This document shows positions 1-10,840 of a stretch of DNA of 64,000 nucleotides, piece after piece. A program made the translations under genes and the position numbers. The notes below the pieces were generated by a model, which was not told the origin of the DNA, made no database searches, and saw nothing but the letters and a program-made list of their open reading frames with translations. Where the stretch lies: NCBI RefSeq assembly GCF_964340395.1, contig NC_135568.1:20847081-20911080 (forward strand), read 5' to 3'. This DNA is from Glandiceps talaboti. Its lineage: Eukaryota > Hemichordata > Enteropneusta > Spengelidae. Within the stretch, counting starts at the first letter, position 1; every line of letters starts with the position of its first letter.

Positions 1-608
1 AATGTTAGAGGCGCTAACAAACTCAAATAGATTAAAACTCAAAAAATATTTTTAGAACCCATTTATGTAAACCAATACAGGTCATATTAACATTCCAAAC
101 TTCAAAATAGCAGACACGCTTTATGTTTGTATGATATGTATGTATAGAACCCCGTATTTGCAACAGGTCAAATTGGCTGTGACTTTTCTTGTCCAGTCAT
201 ACGTCATCGCACAGTGTGGTTGGTACATGGTGAAGGCAGGCAATATCAAATGTATTCCTAAAGTAGTAAAAATCAATAAACACATATGGTATTTTTGAAA
301 TCGTGAGCTCTGTCTTGATTGAAAAGGGTTTTATAAACTTCAACAGAATTCAAAACAATCATCCCACTACGATGACAACCTGTAGACAAGGTCAAAAGTT
401 CGGACGTATGTTGTGTAGAATCGCACATTAATTAACTCAAGAGAGTTATTGGCTTGCAAATGACACTCACCAATACAGTTTCTATATCGTCGTATATATA
501 TATGTTGAGAAAGAATCTTCAACAAACATTCATACCATACATAATTCCGCTAAAAAAAATGAACCCAATTTCCAGTAAATTAAAATGCCACGAGAAGTCT
601 TTAAAATG
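1..608. other. Non-coding, no recognised feature (probable intron)
   Basis: AT-rich unique-looking sequence left of the first tandem array. I see no domain-bearing frame, RNA gene or transposon end. It lies upstream of the first visible EGF exon and is probably intronic, but that is inference because the gene's 5' part is outside the window. Confidence 0.5.
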
Positions 609-1676
609 CAGACATTCGTTCCACGCCATCAGAAGCGTGATACCCGTTATACCCTATCAGAAGCCTGATACAGACATTCGTTCCACGCTATCACAAGCCT
701 GATACAGACATTCGTTCCACGCTATCAGAATCCTGATACAGACATTCGTTCCACGCTATCAGAATCCTGATACAGACATTCGTTCCACGCCATCACAAGC
801 CTGATACAGACATTCGTTCCACGCTATCACAATCCTGATACAGACATTCGTTCCACGCTATCAGAATCCTGATACAGACATTATTTCCACGCTATCAGAA
901 TCGTGATACAGACATTCGTTCCACGCTATCAGAATCGTGATACAGACATTCGTTCCACGCTATCAGAATCCTGATACAGACATTCGTTCCACGCTATCAG
1001 AATCCTGATACAGACATTCGTTCCACGCTATCAGAATCCTGATACAGACATTCGTTCCACGCTATCAGAATCCTGATACAGACATTCGTTCCACGCTATC
1101 AGAATCCTGATACAGACATTTGTTCCACGCTATCAGAATCCTGATACAGACATTCGTTCCACGCTATCAGAATCCTGATACAGACATTCGTTCCACGCTA
1201 TCAGAATCCTGATACAGACATTTGTTCCACGCTATCAGAATCCTGATACAGACATTATTTCCACGCTATCAGAATCCTGATACAGACATTTGTTCCACGC
1301 TATCACAAGCCTGATACAGACATTCGTTCCACGCTATCACAAGCCTGATACAGACATTATTTCCACGTTATCAGAATCCTGATACAGACATTCGTTCCAC
1401 GCTATCAGAATCCTGATACAGACATTCGTTCCACGCTATCAGAATCCTGATACAGACATTCGTTCCACGCTATCAGAATCCTGATACAGACATTCGTTCC
1501 ACGCCATCAAAAGCCTGATACAGACATTTGTTCCACGCCATCAAAAGCCTGATACAGACATTCGTTCCACGCCATCACAAGCCTGATACAGACATTCGTT
1601 CCACGCTATCAGAATCCTGATACAGACATTCGTTCCACGCTATCAGAATCCTGATACAGACATTCGTTCCACGCTT
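609..1676. repeat. 34-bp minisatellite, about 31 copies
   Basis: A tandem array with a 34-bp unit containing GACATTCGTTCCACGC followed by TATCAGAATCCTGATA. The second part is a dyad: TATCAG and CTGATA are reverse complements separated by AATC. Variants replace GAATCC with CAAGCC, or CGTTCC with TATTTCC or TGTTCC. Copies are highly similar, suggesting recent amplification or gene conversion. The array lies upstream of the first visible EGF exon. No coding role is supported. Confidence 0.95.
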
Positions 1677-2224
1677 TAGGTGTTCAGCACATTGCCTTCA
1701 AATGGAATTGGGGAGGAGAAATAATGTAGACCGTGATGATAGGATATGTACTCTCTGGGACCTTCATGAGGTCCAGGACGAATTTCAGTTTGTACCAAAA
1801 TGTAAATTTTTCAATAAATATAGAAATAAGTACATACCACGTTACTTTTACTCTCTTCCTATACAAAGTTCATAGAAATCATATGTTCTGAAGACAGTGA
1901 TACAATCCAAAAACTCGCTGTTTTTCTTTACCATGCACTATCTTTGACAAAAGAAGTAAATGATACTTTCTGAGATTGTGACATTTTATTTAATTATGTG
2001 TGAATTTCCGTTGTATTTTGGGCCGATGGGGCCATTAAGTACAATAAAGTGACCATATACAATGTGATAACATCTATGACAATAAGATTCTAACATCGAC
2101 TACTGTACTGTCACATTTCTAGGAGTTGCAAAGCCCTCACTGCGAACTTCGTTCGCTTATGGTATCGGAAGGAGGCCCGACCGTCTAACAGCAAGACTCT
2201 AAAAGATGTTAACTTGTGTCAAGT
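1677..2224. other. Intronic sequence, nothing recognised
   Basis: Unique-looking AT-rich sequence between two tandem arrays. No supported open frame, RNA gene or repeat end. Confidence 0.4.
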
Positions 2225-2900
2225 TAATTAAGGCTTAATTTGCATAATTAATGAATGTTTGCAACGCAGATTATCCAGAATGGCTTTATCAAATTTGATG
2301 AAACTTGCTACAGATATTGATCATACAGAGATATGATAGTTCTTAATGAAATTTAGTGCTGTAAATTAATTACTCATTTGCATAATTAATGAACTTTGGC
2401 AAATAGGGCCTAGACCAAAAAAGCCGACGCCAAATTTGATGAAACTTGCCACAGATATTGATCATACCGAGATATTATATTATAAAATTGGTGCTGTCAA
2501 TTAATTGCTCATTTGCATAATTAACGAACTTTGGAAATTAGGGCCTAAACGAAGAAAGATTGCACCAAATTGATGAAACTTGCTACAGATATTGATCATG
2601 CAGAGATATGAAGGTTCTTAATGAAATTTAGTGGTGTCAATTAATTGCTCGTTTGCATAATAAACGAACTTTATTAGGGCAATTAGGGCATATTCTAAGA
2701 AAGACCACCAAAGTTGATGAAACTTGGTAAAGATATTGACCGAGCAAAGGTATGATGGTATCGATTAAATTGCTAATTTGCATATTTGATGAACTTTTGC
2801 AATAAGAGATGTATAGCCAGGAGCAAGACTGTACTGATTTCAAGTGAATTTGCTACAGATATTGATTACACAAAAGGTATAACAGTACAGAAAGACATTT
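2225..2900. repeat. Tandem repeat, about 135-145-bp unit, 4-5 diverged copies
   Basis: The phrase TGATGAAACTTGCTACAG, followed by ATATTGATCAT and GAGATATG, recurs near 2297, 2438, 2570 and 2715. Between the copies lie TTTGCATAATTAATGAAC-like segments. The copies differ by substitutions and small indels, so this is an older array than the others. Confidence 0.85.
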
Positions 2901-3005
2901 CAAAGTCTCAGTAAGCACATTGACGACCTTTCCCCTCTTATGGGAGCATTTTCAGTTCATCTCTAGTTTCTTAATGTAAATAAAAATTTTGGTTCTGTTT
3001 TATAG

Positions 3006-3101
3006 CTTCATGCTCGCCACCATGTTTAAATGGCGGGAAGTGTAAACGACCCAATTATTGCATCTGTCCTCCGTCGTATGCTGGAAACTTCTGTCAACGT
3101 G
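3006..3101 (+). CDS. EGF-like domain exon 1 of the visible set (WIF1-like gene, partial)
   Basis: A 96-bp phase 1-1 exon encoding one complete EGF-like module with six cysteines in the order C-x3-C-LNGGKC-...-C-I-C-PPSYAGNFC. It is preceded by a pyrimidine-rich stretch ending TTTTATAG and followed by GTGAGT, so both splice sites are good. The NGG-K/R-C core and the C-x-CPPxxxGxxC tail are typical of the short 31-32-residue EGF repeats of Wnt inhibitory factor 1 and tenascins, which are extracellular ligand or matrix-binding modules. The same module type recurs in three downstream exons on the same strand with the same phase, so all can be spliced in frame. The N-terminal exons (a WIF domain, if this is WIF1) would lie left of the window. 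The EGF call is firm; the family assignment is inference. Confidence 0.88.
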
Positions 3102-3311
3102 GTGAGTATTTGATACTGAACTTGAGATCGTGTTTATTCACATAATATTACGTATATCGATCCCAGTCTCCTGTCAAAAACCTTTACGATCTTGCACCTC
3201 TATGGTATTCGTGAATTTCCATTGAGTTGAGTGCAAAAGTAACGTACATGCTTTTGGCTCCGTTTAAAGTGCCACCATTACCTCTGTGCGTATTTGTGAA
3301 TAGTTTTAGAT

Positions 3312-3576
3312 CACAGTCGCTTGTAAACTGTTATTCGTTTCCTAAACGGTTTTATTCTTGTCTATGACGGTCCTAATACAGAACAATGACGTTATTATAG
3401 GGATTGGCGATATTCTTATAAAATCGGTAGCGATGTCATATCCACAGTCACACACACAACACAATAAGAATATCGCCAATCCCTATAATAATATAACGTC
3501 ATTGTTCTGTATTAGGACCGTCATAGACAAGAATAAAACCGTTTAGGAAAGGAATAACAGTTTACAAGCGACTGTG
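3312..3576. mobile_element. Palindromic MITE, hAT-like, with 8-bp target duplication
   Basis: A 265-bp near-perfect palindrome. The arms are 3312-3419 and about 3463-3576, with a loop of about 43 bp; an extra AATA in the right arm is one of few differences. The ends are CACAGTCGCTTGTAAACTG and its reverse complement. TTTTAGAT occurs directly on both sides (3304-3311 and 3577-3584). An 8-bp duplication fitting nTnnnnAn is characteristic of hAT transposons. There is no transposase, so it is non-autonomous. The open frame inside it is palindrome, not a gene. Confidence 0.85.
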
Positions 3577-3800
3577 TTTTAGATGGTACTGTCCGTTTGC
3601 CATATGCCGTATAAAGTCCAAGATCTTGGTTGCTAGCTGCAATGCCAATATTTTATTTATTACTACAAGATGCTTCGCAATGAGCTGTAGAGCAAACATT
3701 GGTTGGGCATGTATGTAGGAACAAATATTGGCTATTGTATATGTACACCCACAGCCGGAAAGAGAAATTAATTTGGTTCATTGACAAAGATTCCACAAAA

Positions 3801-3850
3801 GAAGAAGAAGAAGAAGAAGAAGAAGAAGAAGAAGAAGAAGAAGAAGAACA

Positions 3851-3926
<76 letters not shown>
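3801..3926. repeat. Compound trinucleotide microsatellite (GAA)n-(CGA)n-(CAA)n
   Basis: About 16 GAA units, then about 13 CGA units, then about 12 CAA units back to back. All six frames are open across it and give homopolymer-like peptides, an artefact of triplet repetition. The GAA part is a pure purine tract that could form triplex DNA. Confidence 0.95.
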
Positions 3927-4370
3927 AAACAAAAAAAAACATTTTGCTGAAGTGACCTTTACCGTCCACAACATTGACCGCTAAGATTATGAACGTCACA
4001 TTTATGTTTAAGATACTAGATAGTTAGTTAGCTGAGGCTATATATATGTTCTCTAGTAATTTCCATTCTCGTCTGTCCACTTGCCATTCTACTCCATGTT
4101 GCCATATGCATACAATGTATGTGGTTATTTCATCGAAGTAAGATAACCCAAATAAATTCAATCAATCTCGTTTCTATTCATTCTCAATAAAATTGAAACT
4201 ATTTCTTTTTGAAATTTGTAAGTGGAGCTCGAGAACGTGTCCTCTTTGTATGAGCTGGGCGTTTACTGCATGCTCAGAGGGTGAATTCTAATGGGCTGAG
4301 ATTCTAGTTACTTGTCATATCTTTATAGACTTTATTAATTTTATGTTTTGATCAGTATGCCTTCCTCTTC

Positions 4371-4530
<160 letters not shown>

Positions 4531-4649
4531 ACTTTTTTGAACAATCAAACCTAAGGAGCAGTCATTTACCTTGTAAGTTGTAGTTTGCAAAATTACACAC
4601 TTCATTTACCTAATATACATTTAATTATGAGGCAGTCAATAGCCAAGCA

Positions 4650-5290
4650 AATGTGTGTGTCAAATGTGTGTGTAAACAACTTAAAGTCAAAAACCGCTGA
4701 ACCCATTGCCACGATATTTGGTGGGTCCATTACCTTGGGTGTCTAGTTGGGAAATTGTTCAAATCAAAATGATCGCATCACAGATGTGTGATTTGGGTCA
4801 AAAAATGTGATTTTTGGTCAAAAAACTTAAACTCAGAAACTACTGGGCAGATTGGTGCGAAATTTGGTGGGAACATTCTTAAGGGGATGTAAAGTAAGAT
4901 TTGTCCATGACGGGATGATTCCATCAGTGATATGCAAATTAGGGCTAAAAATGTGTCTTTTTGGTTAAAAATCTATAATTCCAAAACTACTGAGCAGATT
5001 GGGCTGAAATTTAATGGGAATGTATCTAGGGATGTATGGACAAAGACATATTAAGCATACCATGATTCCATGAGTGATATGCAAATTAGGTGTAAAAATG
5101 TTCATTTTTGGTCAAAAACTTATATCTCAAAAAGTACTAAGTGAATGAGTTTGAAACTTGGTGAGATGTTTCTAGAAGTGTTATTCTATATCATTGCTTT
5201 TCCTCAAAAATCTTCAACTCTGAAATTACCCAGTAGATTGAGCTTAACTTTGTTGAGAATGTGTAGATTTGTCCTCATTAATAGCTGACA
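4650..5290 (+). repeat. Family A interspersed repeat, copy 1 (left part only)
   Basis: Starts with a TGTGTG-rich stretch and AAACAACTTAAAGTCAAAAA, then the conserved blocks TTTGGTGGGTCCATTACC, ATGATCGCATCACAG, TTTTTGGTCAAAAA and ATATGCAAATTAGG. It lacks the ~114-bp subrepeats and the right end seen in the copies at 9875-10840 and 44285-45520. No transposase or RT is encoded. Confidence 0.8.
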
Positions 5291-5944
5291 CAGTGAGAAC
5301 AGTACATTGTTAATTAACTATAATGTTTACTTTACTATTTCCTCTGGTGGTAAAGCCTGTAGCATGGCCAGTTTGGTTTATGACTTGATTATGTAATATG
5401 TTGTAAGACAGCTGTTTCATCACCTACCCATATAAACTGAATGTAGCTTGTGTTTAAAATATTACAATAAGACAACCAAGAAAGTTAAACATGTTACATT
5501 GGTATGACTTGGTTCCAAATTGATTTTAAAAAATAAAGAAGTACAAAACCTTGTAGACACATCCCTTTAAAGTTTGATTAGGATGTTGGTATACTTGTCT
5601 TGTACACTTCCAACATAGGATGGCTGGATTATGATGATGGAAATTAGGTATGAAAATTTTGTTTTGGTTACAACTTTAAATCTTCAAAAAATTATATATC
5701 TATCATTGCCCTGAACATGAAGTTGTGCGGCAACGCAATATTTGCGCTATTTTTTTAATGTGCTTACTGTGGGAGGGGGACACCCGCTCCCACTAGGTAT
5801 CATGGGGATACTATTTCTGTCCAAAATTAGAATCAAGATTGAAAGATAACACCCCGCTGACTAAGTATCTCCAAGTACAGCCCAATGACATTATGTGAGA
5901 CCTTTTTCGCAAAGCCCACATATTTATGTAAAGCTATCTCTCAT
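5291..5944. other. Intronic sequence, nothing recognised
   Basis: Unique-looking AT-rich sequence of about 650 bp between family A and family B copies. No supported open frame or RNA gene. Confidence 0.4.
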
Positions 5945-6335
5945 TGTTAGTCCCCGCTGCCTGGCAGCCATTTTGTTTGTGAATTTTCCATGTCCAAAGC
6001 CATAACTCAGACATGCTTGAACAGATCTCATTCAAAGTTGGTATTAGGACAATGTTCTATAACATATATGTGCATATCCATTTTCGTTGTGATACAATCC
6101 GATATGGCTGCCTGGCAGCGATTTTGTTGGCACAGTTTTCATGTCCAAAGCCATAACTCAGACATGCTTGAACAGCCCCCCCCCCACCCGACGCATCCTT
6201 TATTGTTGAATGGTTTATTCCATCACGTCATCTTGAAGAGTAGGCATGTCTCATGTCCAACGAGGAGACACAACATGAGTAGGCATGTTCCATGTCCAAC
6301 GAGCAGACACAACATATCTAAGTCTGTTTGATTTA
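5945..6335 (+). repeat. Family B interspersed repeat, copy 1
   Basis: Begins TTAGTCCCCGC and contains two tandem units of about 140 bp with GGCAGCCATTTTGTTTG, CCATGTCCAAAGCCATAACT and CAGACATGCTTGAACAG. The same blocks occur at 50570-50810. It ends with a duplicated segment containing GTAGGCATG and CATGTCCAACGAG. The reading frame across it is not conserved in other copies, so it is not treated as a gene. Confidence 0.75.
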
Positions 6336-6935
6336 GGTTCACAAGTGTTGTTGCGTGATCAGAGTAGTGATATCAAGAACATGACAACATAAACTGCCAG
6401 TTCCTTAAAACGGGGAATATGTCATTGTCAATGACTTGTTATGTATGGATGCTGAAGTTGATTTCCACTGTTAGTTTAATGTAGTGTACCATACTGTATA
6501 TCTCTGAAGTGGAGCACAGGATGGAGGGGGACTATAATTACATATATAAATATGTGTAGCTGGGAGGGGGCTATGAAAAATCTTGGGTTCATTTCTCATT
6601 TCGGGGGGGGGGGGGGGTGTTTTGAGAGAGAGTGTGTGTGGGGGGGGGGGGGGGGGGGGTGAGAATTTTTTTTGACCAAAATAATTTCTCCCCAGAACCC
6701 CCCCCCGTAAATTCTGAGCCCAGCCTTATTTCAACATTGAAACAACTAGTATATATTTCCAGAGCTCGGCCCACCCTACCATAATAGTATTAAAAAATTC
6801 ATCACTGCATTTTATTTAAAAAAAAAAAAAAACTTTTTCCATGGGGGAGGGAGTGAGTGTCAAACTTTAAGGGGCTGTTTCAGCCAGCCTTTTGATAGAG
6901 TGGGACATATTGTCACAAGACTTTCATTTTTCTGG
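6336..6935. other. Non-coding, with long G runs
   Basis: No gene seen. Holds G homopolymer runs near 6603-6617 and 6641-6659, a C run near 6699, and a poly-A near 6819. The Pro-rich minus-strand frame here is only the G runs read backwards. Confidence 0.6.
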
Positions 6936-6939
6936 GTCA

Positions 6940-7065
6940 TTCAGTGTCGGACTCAAATAGTCACTCAGTGTCAGACACAAATTAGTTGCTCAGTGTCAGA
7001 CTCAAATAAGTTGCTCAGTGTCAGACTCAAATAAGTCGCTCAGTGTCGGATACAAATTAGTGACA
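6940..7065. repeat. About 25-bp tandem repeat, 5 copies
   Basis: Copies of GCTCAGTGTCAGACTCAAAT with minor changes follow each other about every 25 bp. Short and diverged. Confidence 0.8.
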
Positions 7066-7462
7066 CATGCAAATCAGCCCACAAATTAAAGCCTCGCATG
7101 AAAATGAAATAGTAAAGACATTGTATGAATTTATCTTGGCACATTCTCCAGCAAGATAGCTTGCACGAAACGTTCTTACGTTTAATCAATATTCAAATTA
7201 GTGCAGTAAAACCGTAACGACAGTTTTCAACTCTAATTGTCGACTACGTGCAAATAACCAATTAATGATAAAGAGATAAGTGATAAGAATGACACATGTA
7301 ATCACAAGTCTAGTGGTAAAGATTCTGTATTCCAACCCTATAGTTTCATCTACTTGTCTCCTCTCCGTTTAATAGACATTTACATAGACAAAAATTAGTC
7401 GCTCAACTACAGCTTACTACTATTTGTACTATATATCAAAAAGGATGTACTTAGTCCAGTGT

Positions 7463-8510
7463 GGTCAGACTTTGATAGATTTCTATACCTGATACAAGGG
7501 AAACCCTGGGAGTTACAAAGGAAGGAATCTGGTTAGACTTTGATAGATTTCTATACCTTATACAAGGGAAACCCTGGGAGTTACAAAGGTGGGAATCTGG
7601 TCAGACTTTCATAGATTTGTATACCTTATACAAGGGAAACCCTGGGAGTTACAAAGGTGGGAATCTGGTCAGACCTTGATAGATTTCTATACCTTATACA
7701 AGGGAAACCCTGGGGGAATGTGGTCAGACTTTGATAGATTTCTATACCTTATACAAGGGAAACCCTGGGAGTTACAAAGGTGGGAATCTGGTCAGACTTT
7801 CATAGATTTGTATACCTTATACAAGGGAAACCCTGGGAGTTACAAATGTGGGAATCTGGTCAGACTTTGATAGATTTCTATACCTTGTACAAGGGAAACC
7901 CTGGGAGTTACAAAGGGGGGTATCTGGTCAGACCTTGATATATTTCTATACCTTATACAAGGGAACCCCTGGGAGTTACAAAGGTGGGAATCTGGTCAGA
8001 CCTTGATAGATTTCTATACCTTCCTTATACAAGGGAACCCCTGGGAGTTACAAAGGTGGATATCTGGTCAGACTTTGATAGATTTCTATACCTTGTACAA
8101 GGGAAACCCTGGGAGTTACAAAGGGGGGTATCTGGTCAGACCTTGATATATTTCTATACCTTATACAAGGGAACCCCTGGGAGTTACAAAGGTGGGAATC
8201 TGGTCAGACCTTGATAGATTTCTATACCTTCCTTATACAAGGGAACCCCTGGGAGTTACAAAGGTGGATATCTGGTCAGACTTTGATAGATTTCTATACC
8301 TTGTACAAGGGAAACCCTGGGAGTTACAAAGGGGGGTATCTGGTCAGACCTTGATATATTTCTATACCTTATACAAGGGAACCCCTGGGAGTTACAAAGG
8401 TGGGAATCTGGTCAGACCTTGATAGATTTCTATACCTTCCTTATACAAGGGAACCCCTGGGAGTTACAAAGGTGGATATCTGGTCAGACTTGAATAGATT
8501 TCTATATCGT
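7463..8510. repeat. 68-bp minisatellite with a 208-bp higher-order unit
   Basis: About 15 copies of a 68-bp unit containing TGGTCAGACTTTGATAGATT, TTATACAAGGGAAACCCTGG and GAGTTACAAAGG. From about 7980 the array is organised as a 208-bp trimer (68+68+72, the 4-bp excess being a duplicated CCTT). The segments at 7984-8191 and 8192-8399 are near-identical. Open frames are by-products. Confidence 0.95.
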
Positions 8511-8609
8511 ATACGTTAATTTTGATGAGAAATGCTTGTCAATAAACAAAATCTATCACAAGTTAAAACTGAACAGTCTAACGTCACATCATTGCAAAGC
8601 AGACTTGTT

Positions 8610-9775
8610 ATTTATTTAATACTAAATGCTCGTGATGTTGCAAATTTTGACCAGCGAATTTCAAAAGAAACGAAGGGAGAACACATTCGCAAGTGAGTGA
8701 AATTTTAAAAGCAGACTATGGAGAAAATATGCTTTTTCAGAAAGAATCATGAGGAGACTTTGTGTGGAATATAACATGAAAACCAGTGGTAGGAGTACCG
8801 TCTGTGACAGCTAGATGCTGCTATTCAGGGTGCCATTGCATTGAAGAGGTGAGTGAGGAATGATATGTCATACTTCATATACACGCATAATAAGGTTGTG
8901 ATTTATAGACATGGTTATTTATCTCGCCAGTGAACGTGTGTATTAATGAACGAGCAGCCAGACCACACAGTTATGGCTTTGGCATTTCCTCAAATTTATT
9001 GTTAACTGACAGTTGAAATTCACCTCATGCTAAGTACACACACCAGCACATTGCTGGCATGCTATACATGTTTAACTTGAGTCTAACGTTCAGAGGACCC
9101 TGAGATCGAGAGCAGACCCTAGATACATTTCATTAGCTACAATGCTATTCGACTATATGCAAATTTTTCAGCCCATCCATGGAGTGCACGCGGCTGATAA
9201 TGAACGACCTAATTTCTACTGCACATGCACTGGCTATATATATATCATTGTATATAGAAACATAGGGCAGATCAGTGCATGGTCAGACCATACTGTAAAA
9301 ACAAGGTAAAATTGGTTTATATTTTGATATTTTATGCACATCACTGCGACTGTCATTGTGAAATCTTATTACTTATTACTGATAAGTTTGAAGAAAAGTC
9401 AAAGTCATAAGTGTGTGGTCTGGCCGGTCCTTCTCTAAAACACACGTTCACTCCAGGCATGGTGAGATAAATATTAAACAACATGTATAAATGATGTATA
9501 AAAGATATTATTCGTCACTCACCTCTTCAATGGCACCCTGAACATCTAGCTGTCTGTCAGAGATGGTACTTCTACCACCTGTTTTCTTGTTATATTCCGC
9601 ACAAAGTCTCCTCATGCTTTTTTCTGAAAAACTTGTATTTTCTCCATAGTCTGCTATCAAAATTTCTGCCACTTACGATCAACGAATGTGTTCTCTCTTC
9701 ATTTACTATGAGGTGTTCGACAATATTAATCTATGCTTCTAGTGAAGCCATTCTTTTCAAATTCATGGGTCAAGA
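8610..9775. mobile_element. Large imperfect inverted repeat (foldback-like element)
   Basis: Two arms of about 375-385 bp (about 8610-8985 and 9390-9775) are diverged reverse complements around a loop of about 400 bp. Matching landmarks include the reverse-complement pairs GAAGAGGTGAGTGA/TCACTCACCTCTTC, GGGTGCCATTGCATTGAAG/CTTCAATGGCACCC and CCAGACCACAC/GTGTGGTCTGG. No transposase is visible. A foldback or long-TIR non-autonomous DNA transposon is likely, or an old inverted duplication. The ends and a target duplication could not be fixed. Confidence 0.7.
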
Positions 9776-9874
9776 TTTGAAACATCACAAGCATTTATAT
9801 CAAATAAAATAAATAAGATAAATAAATAAATAAATAAAAATGAAACTCCGGTTTTGATTCATCATTTTTAGCAC

Positions 9875-10840
9875 AACTGAACTGATAAGGTTCAGTAGTG
9901 CTAAAGGCATGGCAATATGTGTGTGTAAACAACATAAAGTAAAAAAATGCTGGACCGATTGCTTTGATATTTGGTGGTCATGTTACTTCAGGTGTCTTGT
10001 TGGGAAATTGTTCAAATGAAAATGATTGCATAAGAGATGTGCAATTTGGGTAAAAAATGTGATTTTTGGTCAAAAAACTCCAAAACTGTTGGGCAGATTG
10101 GCATGATATCTGGTGGGAACATTCTTAGGGGTGAGTAAATATAGATCTCATCAGTAATATGCAAATTAGGTATAAAACGTGAATTTTGGTCAAATATTTC
10201 TCAATTTGGTCAATGAGACTGAAACTTGGTGAGATGTTTCTCGAAGTGTTTATTCTGCAGATTTTCTTGAAAATATTTTGACACAATTGGCCCTACCAAC
10301 CATGACTACGCCCTTAGCAACAACTAAATGGCAGTATACTTTGACCAAATAACAACATCATCTGGTAGGCAAGTGAGTAAACATTCAAAAAATGTATGTA
10401 AATTTGCCTGGCAACAAGACCAAGCCCATAGCAACAGCCAACTAATAACATATATTGCAAATATAACAGGAATCGATAGACAAATGAATAAACATTCAAA
10501 AAGTGTATGCAAATGTGCCTAGCAAGAAGACCACTCCCATGCCAACAGCCAAATTATCATGTATATTGCAAAGATAATGTCAGGAATTCTTAGACAAATG
10601 AACAAAAACATTTTAAAATGTACGCAAATATGTCTAGCATCATGACCACGCCCATAACAACAGCCAAATGATCGTGTATATTGCAAAGATAGCAACATGG
10701 TTGAATAGGCAACTGGATAGTCATTCAGCAAATGACCACCTATAGTAAGCATGGACCAGCATGTAGATAAACATTTTTAAAAGACTGTACAGTTGTGCTA
10801 CAATGCCATTGGTGTTATTTTTCCTTATTTATTCCCTCAG
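9875..10840 (+). repeat. Family A interspersed repeat, copy 2 (near complete)
   Basis: The left end AGCACAACTGAACTGATAAG with GTTCAGTAGTGCTA folds into a hairpin. Then come the conserved left body and three to four subrepeats of about 110 bp (GACCACGCCCATAGCAACAG ... CATTCAAAAAATGTATGC). The right end is CAGTTGTGCTACAATGCCAT. The first 10 bases, AGCACAACTG, are the reverse complement of CAGTTGTGCT at the right end, so the element has short terminal inverted repeats. Confidence 0.85.

Noticed and set aside
609-1676. CRISPR-like array of ~34-bp repeats
   Set aside because: Units are contiguous with no unique spacers and the genome is animal; it is a minisatellite.
3778-3999. Poly-Glu, poly-Arg, poly-Asp, poly-Val frames
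   Set aside because: Translations of a GAA/CGA/CAA microsatellite in all frames.
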